From positions 558,001 to 622,000 of the forward strand of contig NZ_JAHRCY010000002.1 in the NCBI RefSeq assembly GCF_019083965.1: a stretch of DNA of 64,000 nt. The letters run 5' to 3'. Both the position numbers and the translations under genes were made by a program. Under the pieces are notes generated by a model. The model saw nothing but the letters and a program-made list of their open reading frames with translations, was not told the origin of the DNA and searched no databases. This DNA is from Catellatospora tritici. GTDB taxonomy: Bacteria; Actinomycetota; Actinomycetes; Mycobacteriales; Micromonosporaceae. Positions 16,411 to 27,397 of the stretch are shown here, in pieces (within the stretch, counting starts at the first letter, position 1; the number at the start of each line of letters is the position of its first letter).

Positions 16411-16416
16411 TATGGT
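16411..16416 (+). promoter_or_regulatory. putative -10 box of leaderless membrane protein gene
   Basis: TATGGT lies 6 nt before the GTG at 16423, in the 27-bp gap after the HemD fusion. Suggests an independent leaderless transcript. Confidence 0.42.
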
Positions 16417-16422
16417 CCCCGC

Positions 16423-17307
16423 GTGATGCGTTTCTGGGTACGGCAGTTGGCGGCCGGATTCGGCCTGGCCGCCCTCGTCGCGGCGGCACAGTTCGGTGTC
16501 GTGTACGGCCTCAACGCGCTGCGCCTGGACCGCGAGTTCCTGGCCGGCACCGACAACGACTGGAACCTGCAGCTGAGCTGGATCGCCTGGTTCGCGCTGT
16601 GCGCGACCGTCGGCGGGGCCACCTTCGCCGCCGGGATGGCGCAGCGGGAGACCGGACGCGTCAGTGCGGGCGTCCGGGCGCTCGCGGCGTGCACCGCCGC
16701 CCTGGGCGCCGCCACGGTCTCACTGCCGCTGACGCTGCAGCCCGCGCGGTACGCCGTGCTGCACGCGTCGTTCGACCCGCAGCTCACCGCCGCGCTCGCG
16801 GTCGGCGCGGGCGTGCTCGCGGGGCTGCTGCTGTCGCTGTTCGTGGTCGCCCGCAGCCCGCTGAGCACCAACCTGTGGGCGTTCACCGCCGGGATGTGGC
16901 TGCTGGCGGTGGTGTCGTTCCTGGACACGGCCCAGTTCGGGCGCAACCGCGACGCGCTGGGCGACTACTACGACCCGATCCGGCTGGGCGTGCTCGACAT
17001 CAGCTCGCTGCAGCCGATCCCGCGCGCCTCGTTCACCGCTCCGGTGCTGGCAGTGCTCGTGGCGCTGATCTGCGGGCTGGCGGCCCGGCGCGCCGGGCGC
17101 TCGCGCACGCTGATCGCGCTGTCGGGCGCGGCGGGTCCGCTGCTGATCGCCATCGCGTACGGCATCGGCGGGCCGGGCCTGTCCCGCTCGCTGAGCTACC
17201 AGGCCGACGCGTACCTCGGCGCGATGATCGCGGTGGTGGTGGGCCTGCTGGTCACGACCGTCATCGCCCTGGCCCCACGCCGTGCCCCCGCCCGCCCGGC
17301 CTTCTGA
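16423..17307 (+). CDS. hypothetical polytopic membrane protein
   Basis: 294 residues. Not recognised. About eight hydrophobic helices can be counted (e.g. LAALVAAAQFGVVYGLNAL, LTAALAVGAGVLAGLLLSLFVV, LWAFTAGMWLLAVVSFL, and MIAVVVGLLVTTVIAL at the end), with a short loop GRNRDALGDYYDPIRLGV between helices 5 and 6. No transporter or enzyme signature seen. GTG start fits the TATGGT box 6 nt upstream; ATG at 16426 is equally possible. The next gene overlaps its 3' end by 26 bp, so the pair is probably an operon. Confidence 0.7.
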   Translation: MMRFWVRQLAAGFGLAALVAAAQFGVVYGLNALRLDREFLAGTDNDWNLQLSWIAWFALCATVGGATFAAGMAQRETGRVSAGVRALAACTAALGAATVSLPLTLQPARYAVLHASFDPQLTAALAVGAGVLAGLLLSLFVVARSPLSTNLWAFTAGMWLLAVVSFLDTAQFGRNRDALGDYYDPIRLGVLDISSLQPIPRASFTAPVLAVLVALICGLAARRAGRSRTLIALSGAAGPLLIAIAYGIGGPGLSRSLSYQADAYLGAMIAVVVGLLVTTVIALAPRRAPARPAF

Positions 17308-18454
17308 CCCGCTCCCGCCCGACCCCGGGCGGCCGCCGGAGGGCTACAACGCCGAACTCCACTACCTCGTCGTCTACGCGACCGAGGCCGACCGCCGCCG
17401 CGATGCCCCGCCGATGACCGTCCTGATCAGCGGCCGGAGCGTCGCCGACGCGCGCTACCCCGGCTACGAGCACTGCCTGCTCTGGCTGCACCGCCAGGGC
17501 AGCTGGGTGTACGACCCGGGCTGGGGCCGCGTCCTGCGCCCCGAATTCGACGACACCTGGGACTGGGTCCGCCCCGACGAGGCAGCCGAGCTGGTCGGGC
17601 GGATCGAGGGCGCGACGCCCCTGCCGGACCCCGACACCGTGCGGGAGATCTTCTGGCGTACCGAGTGGGAGAAGCGGCAGCGGGTGCACCGCCGGGCGCC
17701 GTCACTGCGGGTCGGCGGTCGACAGGTGTGGGTCGAGCGGGTGCGGTGGATGACGAAGTACCGCCTGGAACCACTGTGCCGGGAGCTGGGCCTGCCCGCC
17801 GCCGCGCCCGTCGAGCCGGTGCCCGTCGACACCGAGTTGAGTGGCCGCGACGTGGTCGTCGCCGGGCGGCCCGGCCGCCTGTCGGTGCAGTTGGACGCGG
17901 TCGGGGTCTGCACGGTGCGGCTCGCGGTCGCCACCGCCGAGGACCTGTCCGCACCGGCCGGTGACCTGATCGCGCTGATGAAAGACGCCGTGGACGCGGT
18001 CGCGAAGGTCGAGACGGTCTCCACTCGCGAGGCGGTCCGAGGCGAGGACCGCATTCGCCTGGACCGTCCCGACGTGCTCGGACGGTCCTCGGAGCATGCC
18101 TCGCTCGACGACTGCGACCTGCGGTTCGGGGCATGGTTCGCGGTGTCGGCCGACGGCCCGGTGGAGACGTGGCTGTGCGCGTGCGCCTGCGACGAGGAGG
18201 CGACCCTGGGTCGACGGCGCCGGGACGGTAACGGCTGGCGGCCCGAGGACCGGTTCTGGCACCTCGACGACTCCGCGATCGCACCGCTGCGCCTGGCCCG
18301 CGCGGCCTGCCCGGCGCCGCTGGACCCCACCTGCGACTGCCCGATCCACCGCAACCTGCGGATGAGCCACCTGCCCACCGGCAACGCCAAACTGATCGTG
18401 CAGCTCCTGGACGGCCTGCCGCTGCTGCGCCCGATCGACGACCCGAGCTGGTGA
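17282..18454 (+). CDS. hypothetical protein, Cys-rich C terminus
   Basis: 390 residues, soluble. Not recognised. The N-terminal ~120 residues are Trp/Tyr-rich (YEHCLLWLHRQGSWVYDPGWG). The middle has a beta-rich segment (VVVAGRPGRLSVQLDAVGVCTVRLAVATAEDL), and the end has two Cys clusters (WLCACACDEE; CPAPLDPTCDCPIHR), the second a possible metal site. GTG start at 17282 gives a 26-bp overlap with the upstream membrane protein; a later GTG or ATG is possible. Codon usage is typical of the genome, so there is no sign of recent transfer. Function unknown. Confidence 0.7.
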   Translation: MPPPARPSDPLPPDPGRPPEGYNAELHYLVVYATEADRRRDAPPMTVLISGRSVADARYPGYEHCLLWLHRQGSWVYDPGWGRVLRPEFDDTWDWVRPDEAAELVGRIEGATPLPDPDTVREIFWRTEWEKRQRVHRRAPSLRVGGRQVWVERVRWMTKYRLEPLCRELGLPAAAPVEPVPVDTELSGRDVVVAGRPGRLSVQLDAVGVCTVRLAVATAEDLSAPAGDLIALMKDAVDAVAKVETVSTREAVRGEDRIRLDRPDVLGRSSEHASLDDCDLRFGAWFAVSADGPVETWLCACACDEEATLGRRRRDGNGWRPEDRFWHLDDSAIAPLRLARAACPAPLDPTCDCPIHRNLRMSHLPTGNAKLIVQLLDGLPLLRPIDDPSW

Positions 18455-18506
18455 AGGCGGAGCCCTCCACCACGCCAGGGCAGCGTGCCACGATCGCAGC
18501 GCGGCG

Positions 18507-18535
18507 CGCCCGCCCCGCGCGCCCGGGGCGGGGCG
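18507..18535. terminator. weak GC-rich hairpin after thiC
   Basis: CGCCCGCCCC (18507-18516) pairs imperfectly with GGGGCGGGGCG (18525-18535) between convergent genes, about 20 bp past the thiC stop. Low confidence because the region is simple GC sequence. Confidence 0.35.
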
Positions 18536-18555
18536 GCGAGGCGGGCGACGGGGGG

Positions 18556-22521
<3,966 letters not shown>

Positions 22522-22525
<4 letters not shown>

Positions 22526-23592
22526 CTGGCACCTCCGGCGGAAAGGCGTTGCGGCGTGAAGGGCGCCCACAGCAGGGGCAGCGCCCGCCCGTCCACCAGG
22601 TCGGCGACGGCGTGCGCGGTGTACGGGGCGGCCAGCACCCCGTGGCGGTAGTGCCCGGTCGCGACGAGCAGTCGGGGCGCCCTCGCCCCGGCGGTCTCCA
22701 GCTCGCCGACGATCGGACCGTTGTCCTCGGTGCCGGGGCGGTGGCCCGTCGACACCTCGACCAGCGCGTGCTCGCCGAGCTCCGGCACCAGGTCGGTGGC
22801 GGCGCGCAGCAGATCCCTGACCCCGGCGGCGGTGGCGTGCCCGTCGGCGCGTTCCTCGACCGTCGCCCCGACCAGCACCTCACCGTCGGCACGGGGGACG
22901 AGGTAGACGGCCCTGCCGTCGGCGTACCCCCGGATGACGTGGCGCAGCACCACCGGCCCGCGCAGGCGGACGATGGTGCCCTGCACCGGCCGCACCGGCA
23001 GCCCGGCCAGCGCGGCGCTGGCGCAGCCCGCGGCCAGCACCACCGTGTCGGCGTCGGCGTCCAGCTCGGTCAGTGAACCGATCGCGGTCGGTCGCACCGG
23101 AACCAGCGTGCGCAGCGCGGCGACGACCCTGCGCGGGTCGACCTGGTGGTCGGACTCGACCAGCACGCCGCGCGCCCGAGGGTGCAGCAGCGGCTCCCGC
23201 TCGCGCAGTTGCTCGCTGTCCAGCGAGACGACCGGGGTGCCCAGTTCCCGCTGGTGGGTCCACAGCCGTCGCAGCTGCGCCAGGTCGTCGGCGGTCAGCC
23301 CGACCTGCAGCGTCCCCTCGGTACGGTGCCCCAGCTCGCGTCCCGACGCCGCGGCCAGCTCCCGTGCGTACGCGGGCCAGCGGCGGGCGGACTCCAGCAG
23401 CAGCTCGGTCAGCTCCCGCTCGCCGAAGTAGGACTCCCCGACCGGCGCGAGCATCCCGGCGGCCACATGGGACGCGCCGTTACCGGGATCGGGGTCGTGG
23501 ACGGTGACTTCGTGGCCGCGGCGCCGACACTCCCAGGCGATGGAGAGTCCGATGATGCCGCCGCCGACGACGGATACCCTGCGCGGAGTCAT
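22522..23592 (-). CDS. thiO: glycine oxidase ThiO
   Basis: 356 residues. FAD-dependent amine oxidase (DAAO family) that oxidises glycine to the imine used by ThiG. N-terminal dinucleotide site SVVGGGIIGLSIAWECRRRG, GNGASHVAAGMLAP, and the C-terminal LLVATGHYRHGVLAAPYTA are conserved ThiO features. First gene after the TPP riboswitch, with GGAGGAGAAGCGG just upstream of the ATG inside the riboswitch's regulated segment. Use of ThiO rather than ThiH indicates an oxygen-dependent thiazole route. Confidence 0.96.
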
Positions 23593-23602
23593 CCGCTTCT
23601 CC

Positions 23603-23698
23603 TCCCTGCGCCGGCATTACCCGGATCAGGTTCAACGGTCGGGAGCGAGTCAGCTCCCCTCTCAGCCCAGTTCACTGGGCTCCCGTGGGGTTCTCATG
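23603..23698 (-). promoter_or_regulatory. TPP riboswitch (THI element)
   Basis: Minus strand contains the conserved CTGAGA (with GGGCTGAGAGGGGAGC) and the thi-box segment ACCTGATCCGGGTAATGCC followed by GGCGCAGGGAGG, with paired helices between. It ends about 10 nt before the thiO ATG, and the purine-rich GGAGGAGAAG lies at its 3' edge, so ligand binding probably masks the ribosome binding site (translational control, usual in actinobacteria). Controls the thiO-thiC operon. Confidence 0.95.
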
Positions 23699-23832
23699 CG
23701 TTGTGTTGCCTGTGTGTTACGTAGGCTACCCGTCAGTTTCAGGCCAGCCGAGCGCAGCGTAACCCCGCCCGCACCGAGTGGCAACCACGTGTTCGTACGG
23801 CATCCAGACTCGCCGATCATCCGATCCCGTTG

Positions 23833-24249
23833 TCACGGCAACGGTTCGACAGTCGGCGTCGCCCGCGGCGCCGCGCGCCGAATCCGCGCCACGACCAGGT
23901 CCAGCTCAACCCGCAATCCGGTGACCGGCCGCCGTGGACACTCCCGGAACATCGCCACCACCTGCGCGAACGTCAGGTCGAGCGCATGCCGCACCGCGCT
24001 GCGCACGCGCGGGTCGGCGCTGTCGGCGGGCGTCAGCAGCAGCGCGAACCAGCCTTCCTGCGCGGCGACGGCCGCGCGCTCCGCGGCGCTCAACACGTCG
24101 TCCATCGCGTACGTCGTGAAACCGCAAGCCGCGCAGTGAGTCTCGGCACACCAACGCAGCGCGCCGGACCAGTCCACCTGACCGGACACGTCCCGGTCCG
24201 CCGTGCCACCGCAGTCCGGACAGGGCACCCGAAGGGTCGGCTCGGTCAC
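23833..24249 (-). CDS. zinc-ribbon hypothetical protein downstream of thiE
   Basis: 138 residues. Function not recognised. Two CXXC pairs near the N terminus (VPCPDCGG and THCAACGF) suggest a zinc ribbon, and the following region is helical (DVLSAAERAAVAAQEGWFALLL; LDLTFAQVVAMFRECPR). The GTG start at 24249 overlaps the thiE stop (GTGA), so it is coupled to thiE. A thiamine role is suggested only by position. It converges on the 5' region of the thiamine operon, separated by ~130 bp from the TPP riboswitch. Confidence 0.72.
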   Translation of the reverse strand: MTEPTLRVPCPDCGGTADRDVSGQVDWSGALRWCAETHCAACGFTTYAMDDVLSAAERAAVAAQEGWFALLLTPADSADPRVRSAVRHALDLTFAQVVAMFRECPRRPVTGLRVELDLVVARIRRAAPRATPTVEPLP

Positions 24250-24878
24250 GGTCGCGCCGCGACGGCGGCGAGCAGCTCCGCGACCGCGCGAGCCGGGTCG
24301 GGGGCGTCGGAGACGGCGCCGATCACGGCGACGCCGTGGGCACCGACCGCGAGCAGGTCCGGCACCCGGGCGGCGGTCACCCCGCCGATGGCGATGATGG
24401 GGGTATCGGCGCACTGCCGCGCCACGGCCCGCAGCCCCTCGGGCCCGATCGACACCGGCAGGTCGTCTTTGGTGTACGTGGCGTAGCAGGGGCCGACGCC
24501 GAGGTAGTCGGCGCCGTCGCCGACCGCGCGCAGCGCCGTCGCGGGCAGCCGGGCGGTGGCGCCGAGGATCGCGCCCGGCCCGAGCAGCCGCCGCGCCGCC
24601 GCCACGGGCAGATCGTCGGCGCCGACGTGGCCGCCCGCGGCGCCCGCCGCGACACCGACGTGCAGGCGGTCGTTGACCAGCACCGGCACCCCGTGCGTAC
24701 GGCACAGGGCGACGATCTGGCCCGCCAGGTCGTAGCAGTATCGGTCGGTCCAGTCGTCGGCCGGGCGGAACTGGATCACGAGGTCCGGCGTGGCGACGCT
24801 CAGCGCCGCCCGCACGATCGCGACCGGGTCACGCCCCGGCCTGCTGTCGGTCACCAGATGCAGCCGCCCCAACCCCAT
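24246..24878 (-). CDS. thiE: thiamine phosphate synthase ThiE
   Basis: 210 residues, TIM barrel. Couples HMP-PP and thiazole phosphate to thiamine phosphate. RLHLVTDSRPG at strand 1, LVNDRLHVGVAAGAAGGHVGADDLP, the phosphate loop YLGVGPCYATYTKDDLP and IIAIGGVTAARVPDLLAVGAHGVAVIGA are canonical ThiE motifs; the GVGP loop separates it from the ThiE-like gene of the main operon. ATG 24878 has TAGCGT 7 nt upstream, so the message is predicted leaderless, and no TPP riboswitch precedes it. It would thus be outside the riboswitch control of the other thi genes. Confidence 0.93.
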   Translation of the reverse strand: MGLGRLHLVTDSRPGRDPVAIVRAALSVATPDLVIQFRPADDWTDRYCYDLAGQIVALCRTHGVPVLVNDRLHVGVAAGAAGGHVGADDLPVAAARRLLGPGAILGATARLPATALRAVGDGADYLGVGPCYATYTKDDLPVSIGPEGLRAVARQCADTPIIAIGGVTAARVPDLLAVGAHGVAVIGAVSDAPDPARAVAELLAAVAARP

Positions 24879-24885
24879 GCCGCAC

Positions 24886-24891
24886 ACGCTA
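24886..24891 (-). promoter_or_regulatory. putative -10 box of leaderless thiE
   Basis: Minus strand TAGCGT with 7 nt to the ATG at 24878. Confidence 0.42.
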
Positions 24892-24928
24892 CCGCGCGAC
24901 CAAGTCGCTTCGGGATGGTGCGGTTTCA

Positions 24929-24970
24929 GGGAAAGTGCGGCTTTGGCGGCCAAGCTTCCCGCACTTTCCC
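24929..24970 (-). terminator. terminator after the ABC-F gene
   Basis: GGGAAAGTGCGG (24929-24940) and its exact complement (24959-24970) form a 12-bp stem; the 18-nt interval can itself pair (TTGG/CCAA). It lies 16 bp past the ABC-F stop and separates it from thiE. Confidence 0.7.
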
Positions 24971-24985
24971 CGAAGCTGCCTGACC

Positions 24986-26686
24986 TCAGCGGACGTCCCA
25001 GACGGGTTCGGGGGTTTCGACGACCTCGCCATCGTTCTGGAAGACGAGGAAGCGGTCGAAGGAGCGGGTGAACCAGCGGTCGTGGGTCACCGCGACAACC
25101 GTGCCCTCGAACCCCTCCAGGCCCTGCTCCAGTGCTTCCGCGCTGGCCAGGTCGAGGTTGTCGGTGGGCTCGTCCAGCAGCAGCAGCGTCACGCCGGACA
25201 GCTCCAGCAGCAGCACCAGGAACCGCGCCTGCTGCCCGCCCGACAGCGTGCCGAACCGCTGCTCGCCCTGCTTGGCCAGCTCGTACCGGTCGAGCACCTT
25301 GTACGCGGCCTCGCGGGCCAGCGACGGCCGGTGCGAGTCGCCGCGCCACAGGATGTCGATCAGCTCCCGCCCGGCCAGATCCGGCCGGTCGTGGGTCTGC
25401 GAGAAGTGCCCCGGCACGACCCGCGCCCCCAGCCGCGCCCTGCCGTGGTGGGCCACCTTGGCGTGGTCGGCGCCGTCGGCCGACCGCCCCGACGGGTCCC
25501 CATGGCTCTGGGCGAGCAGCCGCAGGAAGTGCGACTTGCCGGTGCCGTTGGCGCCGAGCACGGCCAGGCGGTCGCCGTACCAGAGTTCCAGGTCGAACGG
25601 GAAGGTGAGGTTGTCCAGTTCGAGCTGCTCACACATGACGGCGCGCTTGCCGGTGCGGGCACCGCGCAGCCGCATCTGGATCTGCTGGTCCTTGGGCGGC
25701 AGCGGCGGCGGGCCGTCCTCCTCGAACTTGCGCAGCCGCGTCTGCGCGGCCTGATACCGCGAAGCCAACCCGTCGTTGTACGCCGCCTTCTGCTTGTACA
25801 TCAGCATCAGCGCGCGCAGCTTCTCGTGCTCCTCGTCCCAGCGACGGCGGCGCTCCTCCATGCTGTCGTGCCGGGCCACGCGGGCCTCGTGCCAGGAGGC
25901 GAAGTTGCCGGGGTGGGTCCACGCGCCGCCGCCCTCGACCGCGACCACTCGGTCGGCGGTCTGGTTGAGCAGCTCGCGGTCGTGCGAGACGTAGAGGACG
26001 GACTTCTTCGACTCGCGCAGCCGCTGTTCCAGCCAGCGTTTGGCGGGCACGTCCAGGAAGTTGTCGGGCTCGTCGAGCAGCAGCACCTCGTCACTGCCGC
26101 GCAGCAGCAGCTCCAGCGCGAACCGCTTCTGCTGGCCGCCGGAGAGCGTGCGGACGGGCCGGTCCCGGGTCTCGTCCCATGGCTTCTCCAGGATGAGCGT
26201 GGAGACGGTGTCGAACAGCACCTCGGCGTCGTAACCGCCCGCCTCGCCGAACGCCGACAGCGCCTCGGCGTAGCGCAGCTGCGCCTGCTGGGCGGAGCTG
26301 CTGAGCCGCCCGCGCGCCTCGGCCTCACGCATCGCCGCCTCGGCCCGCACCAGCTTCGCCCCGGCCGCCTGCAGCCGCGGCTCGACCAGGGAGAACGCCA
26401 GCTCGGCCAGGGTCGCGTCACCGCCGCCCGCCGCGCCGGTGGCCGCGGACGAGCCGTACATGCCGATGAACTGGCGCATCACGCCCAGGCCGCCGGCGCG
26501 CGCGATCCCACCGACCGGCGTCGGCAGGTCGCCCGCGACCATCTTCAGCAGCGTCGTCTTGCCCGCCCCGTTCGGGCCGACCAGCGCGACCTTGGCGCCC
26601 TCACCGACCCGGAACGACACGTCGGAGAACAGCACCCGTCCGTCAGGCAGCGTCCACGACACGCCCGAGACATCCACGTAACCCAC
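24986..26686 (-). CDS. ABC-F family ATP-binding protein
   Basis: 566 residues, no membrane segments: two fused nucleotide-binding domains typical of ABC-F translation factors. NBD1: GPNGAGKTTLL, signature LSGGQQKRFALELLL, Walker B LLLDEPDNFLD. A charged helical linker (RRRWDEEHEKLRALMLMYKQKA) follows, then NBD2: GANGTGKSHFL, LSGGQQARFLVLLL and LLLDEPTDNLD. ABC-F proteins act on the ribosomal E site; some protect against antibiotics, others are housekeeping. The linker is moderate in length, so it cannot be called a resistance factor from sequence alone. GTG start at 26686 has AGGA upstream and begins the NBD1 strand; 17 bp after the upstream methyltransferase stop, so likely cotranscribed. 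Confidence 0.92.
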   Translation of the reverse strand: MGYVDVSGVSWTLPDGRVLFSDVSFRVGEGAKVALVGPNGAGKTTLLKMVAGDLPTPVGGIARAGGLGVMRQFIGMYGSSAATGAAGGGDATLAELAFSLVEPRLQAAGAKLVRAEAAMREAEARGRLSSSAQQAQLRYAEALSAFGEAGGYDAEVLFDTVSTLILEKPWDETRDRPVRTLSGGQQKRFALELLLRGSDEVLLLDEPDNFLDVPAKRWLEQRLRESKKSVLYVSHDRELLNQTADRVVAVEGGGAWTHPGNFASWHEARVARHDSMEERRRRWDEEHEKLRALMLMYKQKAAYNDGLASRYQAAQTRLRKFEEDGPPPLPPKDQQIQMRLRGARTGKRAVMCEQLELDNLTFPFDLELWYGDRLAVLGANGTGKSHFLRLLAQSHGDPSGRSADGADHAKVAHHGRARLGARVVPGHFSQTHDRPDLAGRELIDILWRGDSHRPSLAREAAYKVLDRYELAKQGEQRFGTLSGGQQARFLVLLLELSGVTLLLLDEPTDNLDLASAEALEQGLEGFEGTVVAVTHDRWFTRSFDRFLVFQNDGEVVETPEPVWDVR

Positions 26687-26703
26687 GCGGGAATCCTGCC
26701 TGA

Positions 26704-27318
26704 TCAGGCGGCCTGCGGGCGAGTTACTTTCAGCACCCGGAAACCGGACCCGCTGGCATGCCGGTCGGCCTGCCAGCCCTGCTCGTTCAGCCACGCCTGC
26801 AGCGAGTCCGCGCCCTTGTGGCGGCCCACCACCAGCCAGGCCACCCCGTCCGGGGCCAGCCGGGGCAGCCAGCGCAGCAGCAGCTCGTGCAGCTCGGGCT
26901 TGCCGATGCGGATCGGTGGGTTGGACCAGATCTGCGCGAACTCGACAGTTTCCGGCACCGCGTCCGGCTCGGCCACGCGCACCCGCTCGGACACGCCCAG
27001 CCGCTGCGCGTTGGCCTCGGTGAACTCGCGCGCACGGGCGTTGACGTCGACCGCCCACACCTGCGCCCCCGGCGCCCGGCGGGCCAGCACCATCGTGATC
27101 GGCCCGTAGCCGCAACCCAGGTCGAGCAGGGCGCCGGTGCTCGCGGCGGTGGGCAGGTCACCCTTCTTCAGCAGTACGGTCGTGCCGGTGTCCAGCCGGT
27201 CGGCGGAGAACACGCCGCCCGCCGAGGTCAGCGTGTATTCGTCGCCGCCGATGCTGAACTCGACCTGTCGGGGTCGGACCGGCGCGCCCGGCTCCGCGGT
27301 GAAATAGTGCTCGCCCAC
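26704..27318 (-). CDS. class I SAM-dependent methyltransferase (RsmC/RlmG-like)
   Basis: 204 residues from the GTG at 27318. Motif I LLDLGCGYGPITMVLA, the acidic VWAVDVNARA, and the catalytic NPPIRIGK place it with the RsmC/RlmG rRNA guanine-N2 methyltransferases. The short form beginning GEHYFTAEPG is the usual start of the small actinobacterial members; GGGGGAGAA lies upstream. In-frame starts at 27384 and 27399 would extend it into the divergent gene's promoter and are less likely. Together with the ABC-F protein downstream, it suggests a ribosome-related pair. Target base unproven. Confidence 0.85.
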   Translation of the reverse strand: MGEHYFTAEPGAPVRPRQVEFSIGGDEYTLTSAGGVFSADRLDTGTTVLLKKGDLPTAASTGALLDLGCGYGPITMVLARRAPGAQVWAVDVNARAREFTEANAQRLGVSERVRVAEPDAVPETVEFAQIWSNPPIRIGKPELHELLLRWLPRLAPDGVAWLVVGRHKGADSLQAWLNEQGWQADRHASGSGFRVLKVTRPQAA

Positions 27319-27384
27319 CGGGCCATTCTCCCCCGAACGGACGGACCACCGCGCCGCAGGGTTAAGTCCGACTGTGTCGTCCAT

Positions 27385-27390
27385 TACGCT
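27385..27390 (+). promoter_or_regulatory. putative -10 box of leaderless repeat-rich membrane protein gene
   Basis: TACGCT with 7 nt to the ATG at 27398; no Shine-Dalgarno. Confidence 0.4.
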
Positions 27391-27397
27391 GTGCGAC

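Noticed and set aside
24986..26686. Antibiotic resistance ABC-F
   Set aside because: Two-NBD ABC-F architecture is clear, but no diagnostic resistance linker could be recognised, so only the general family is claimed.
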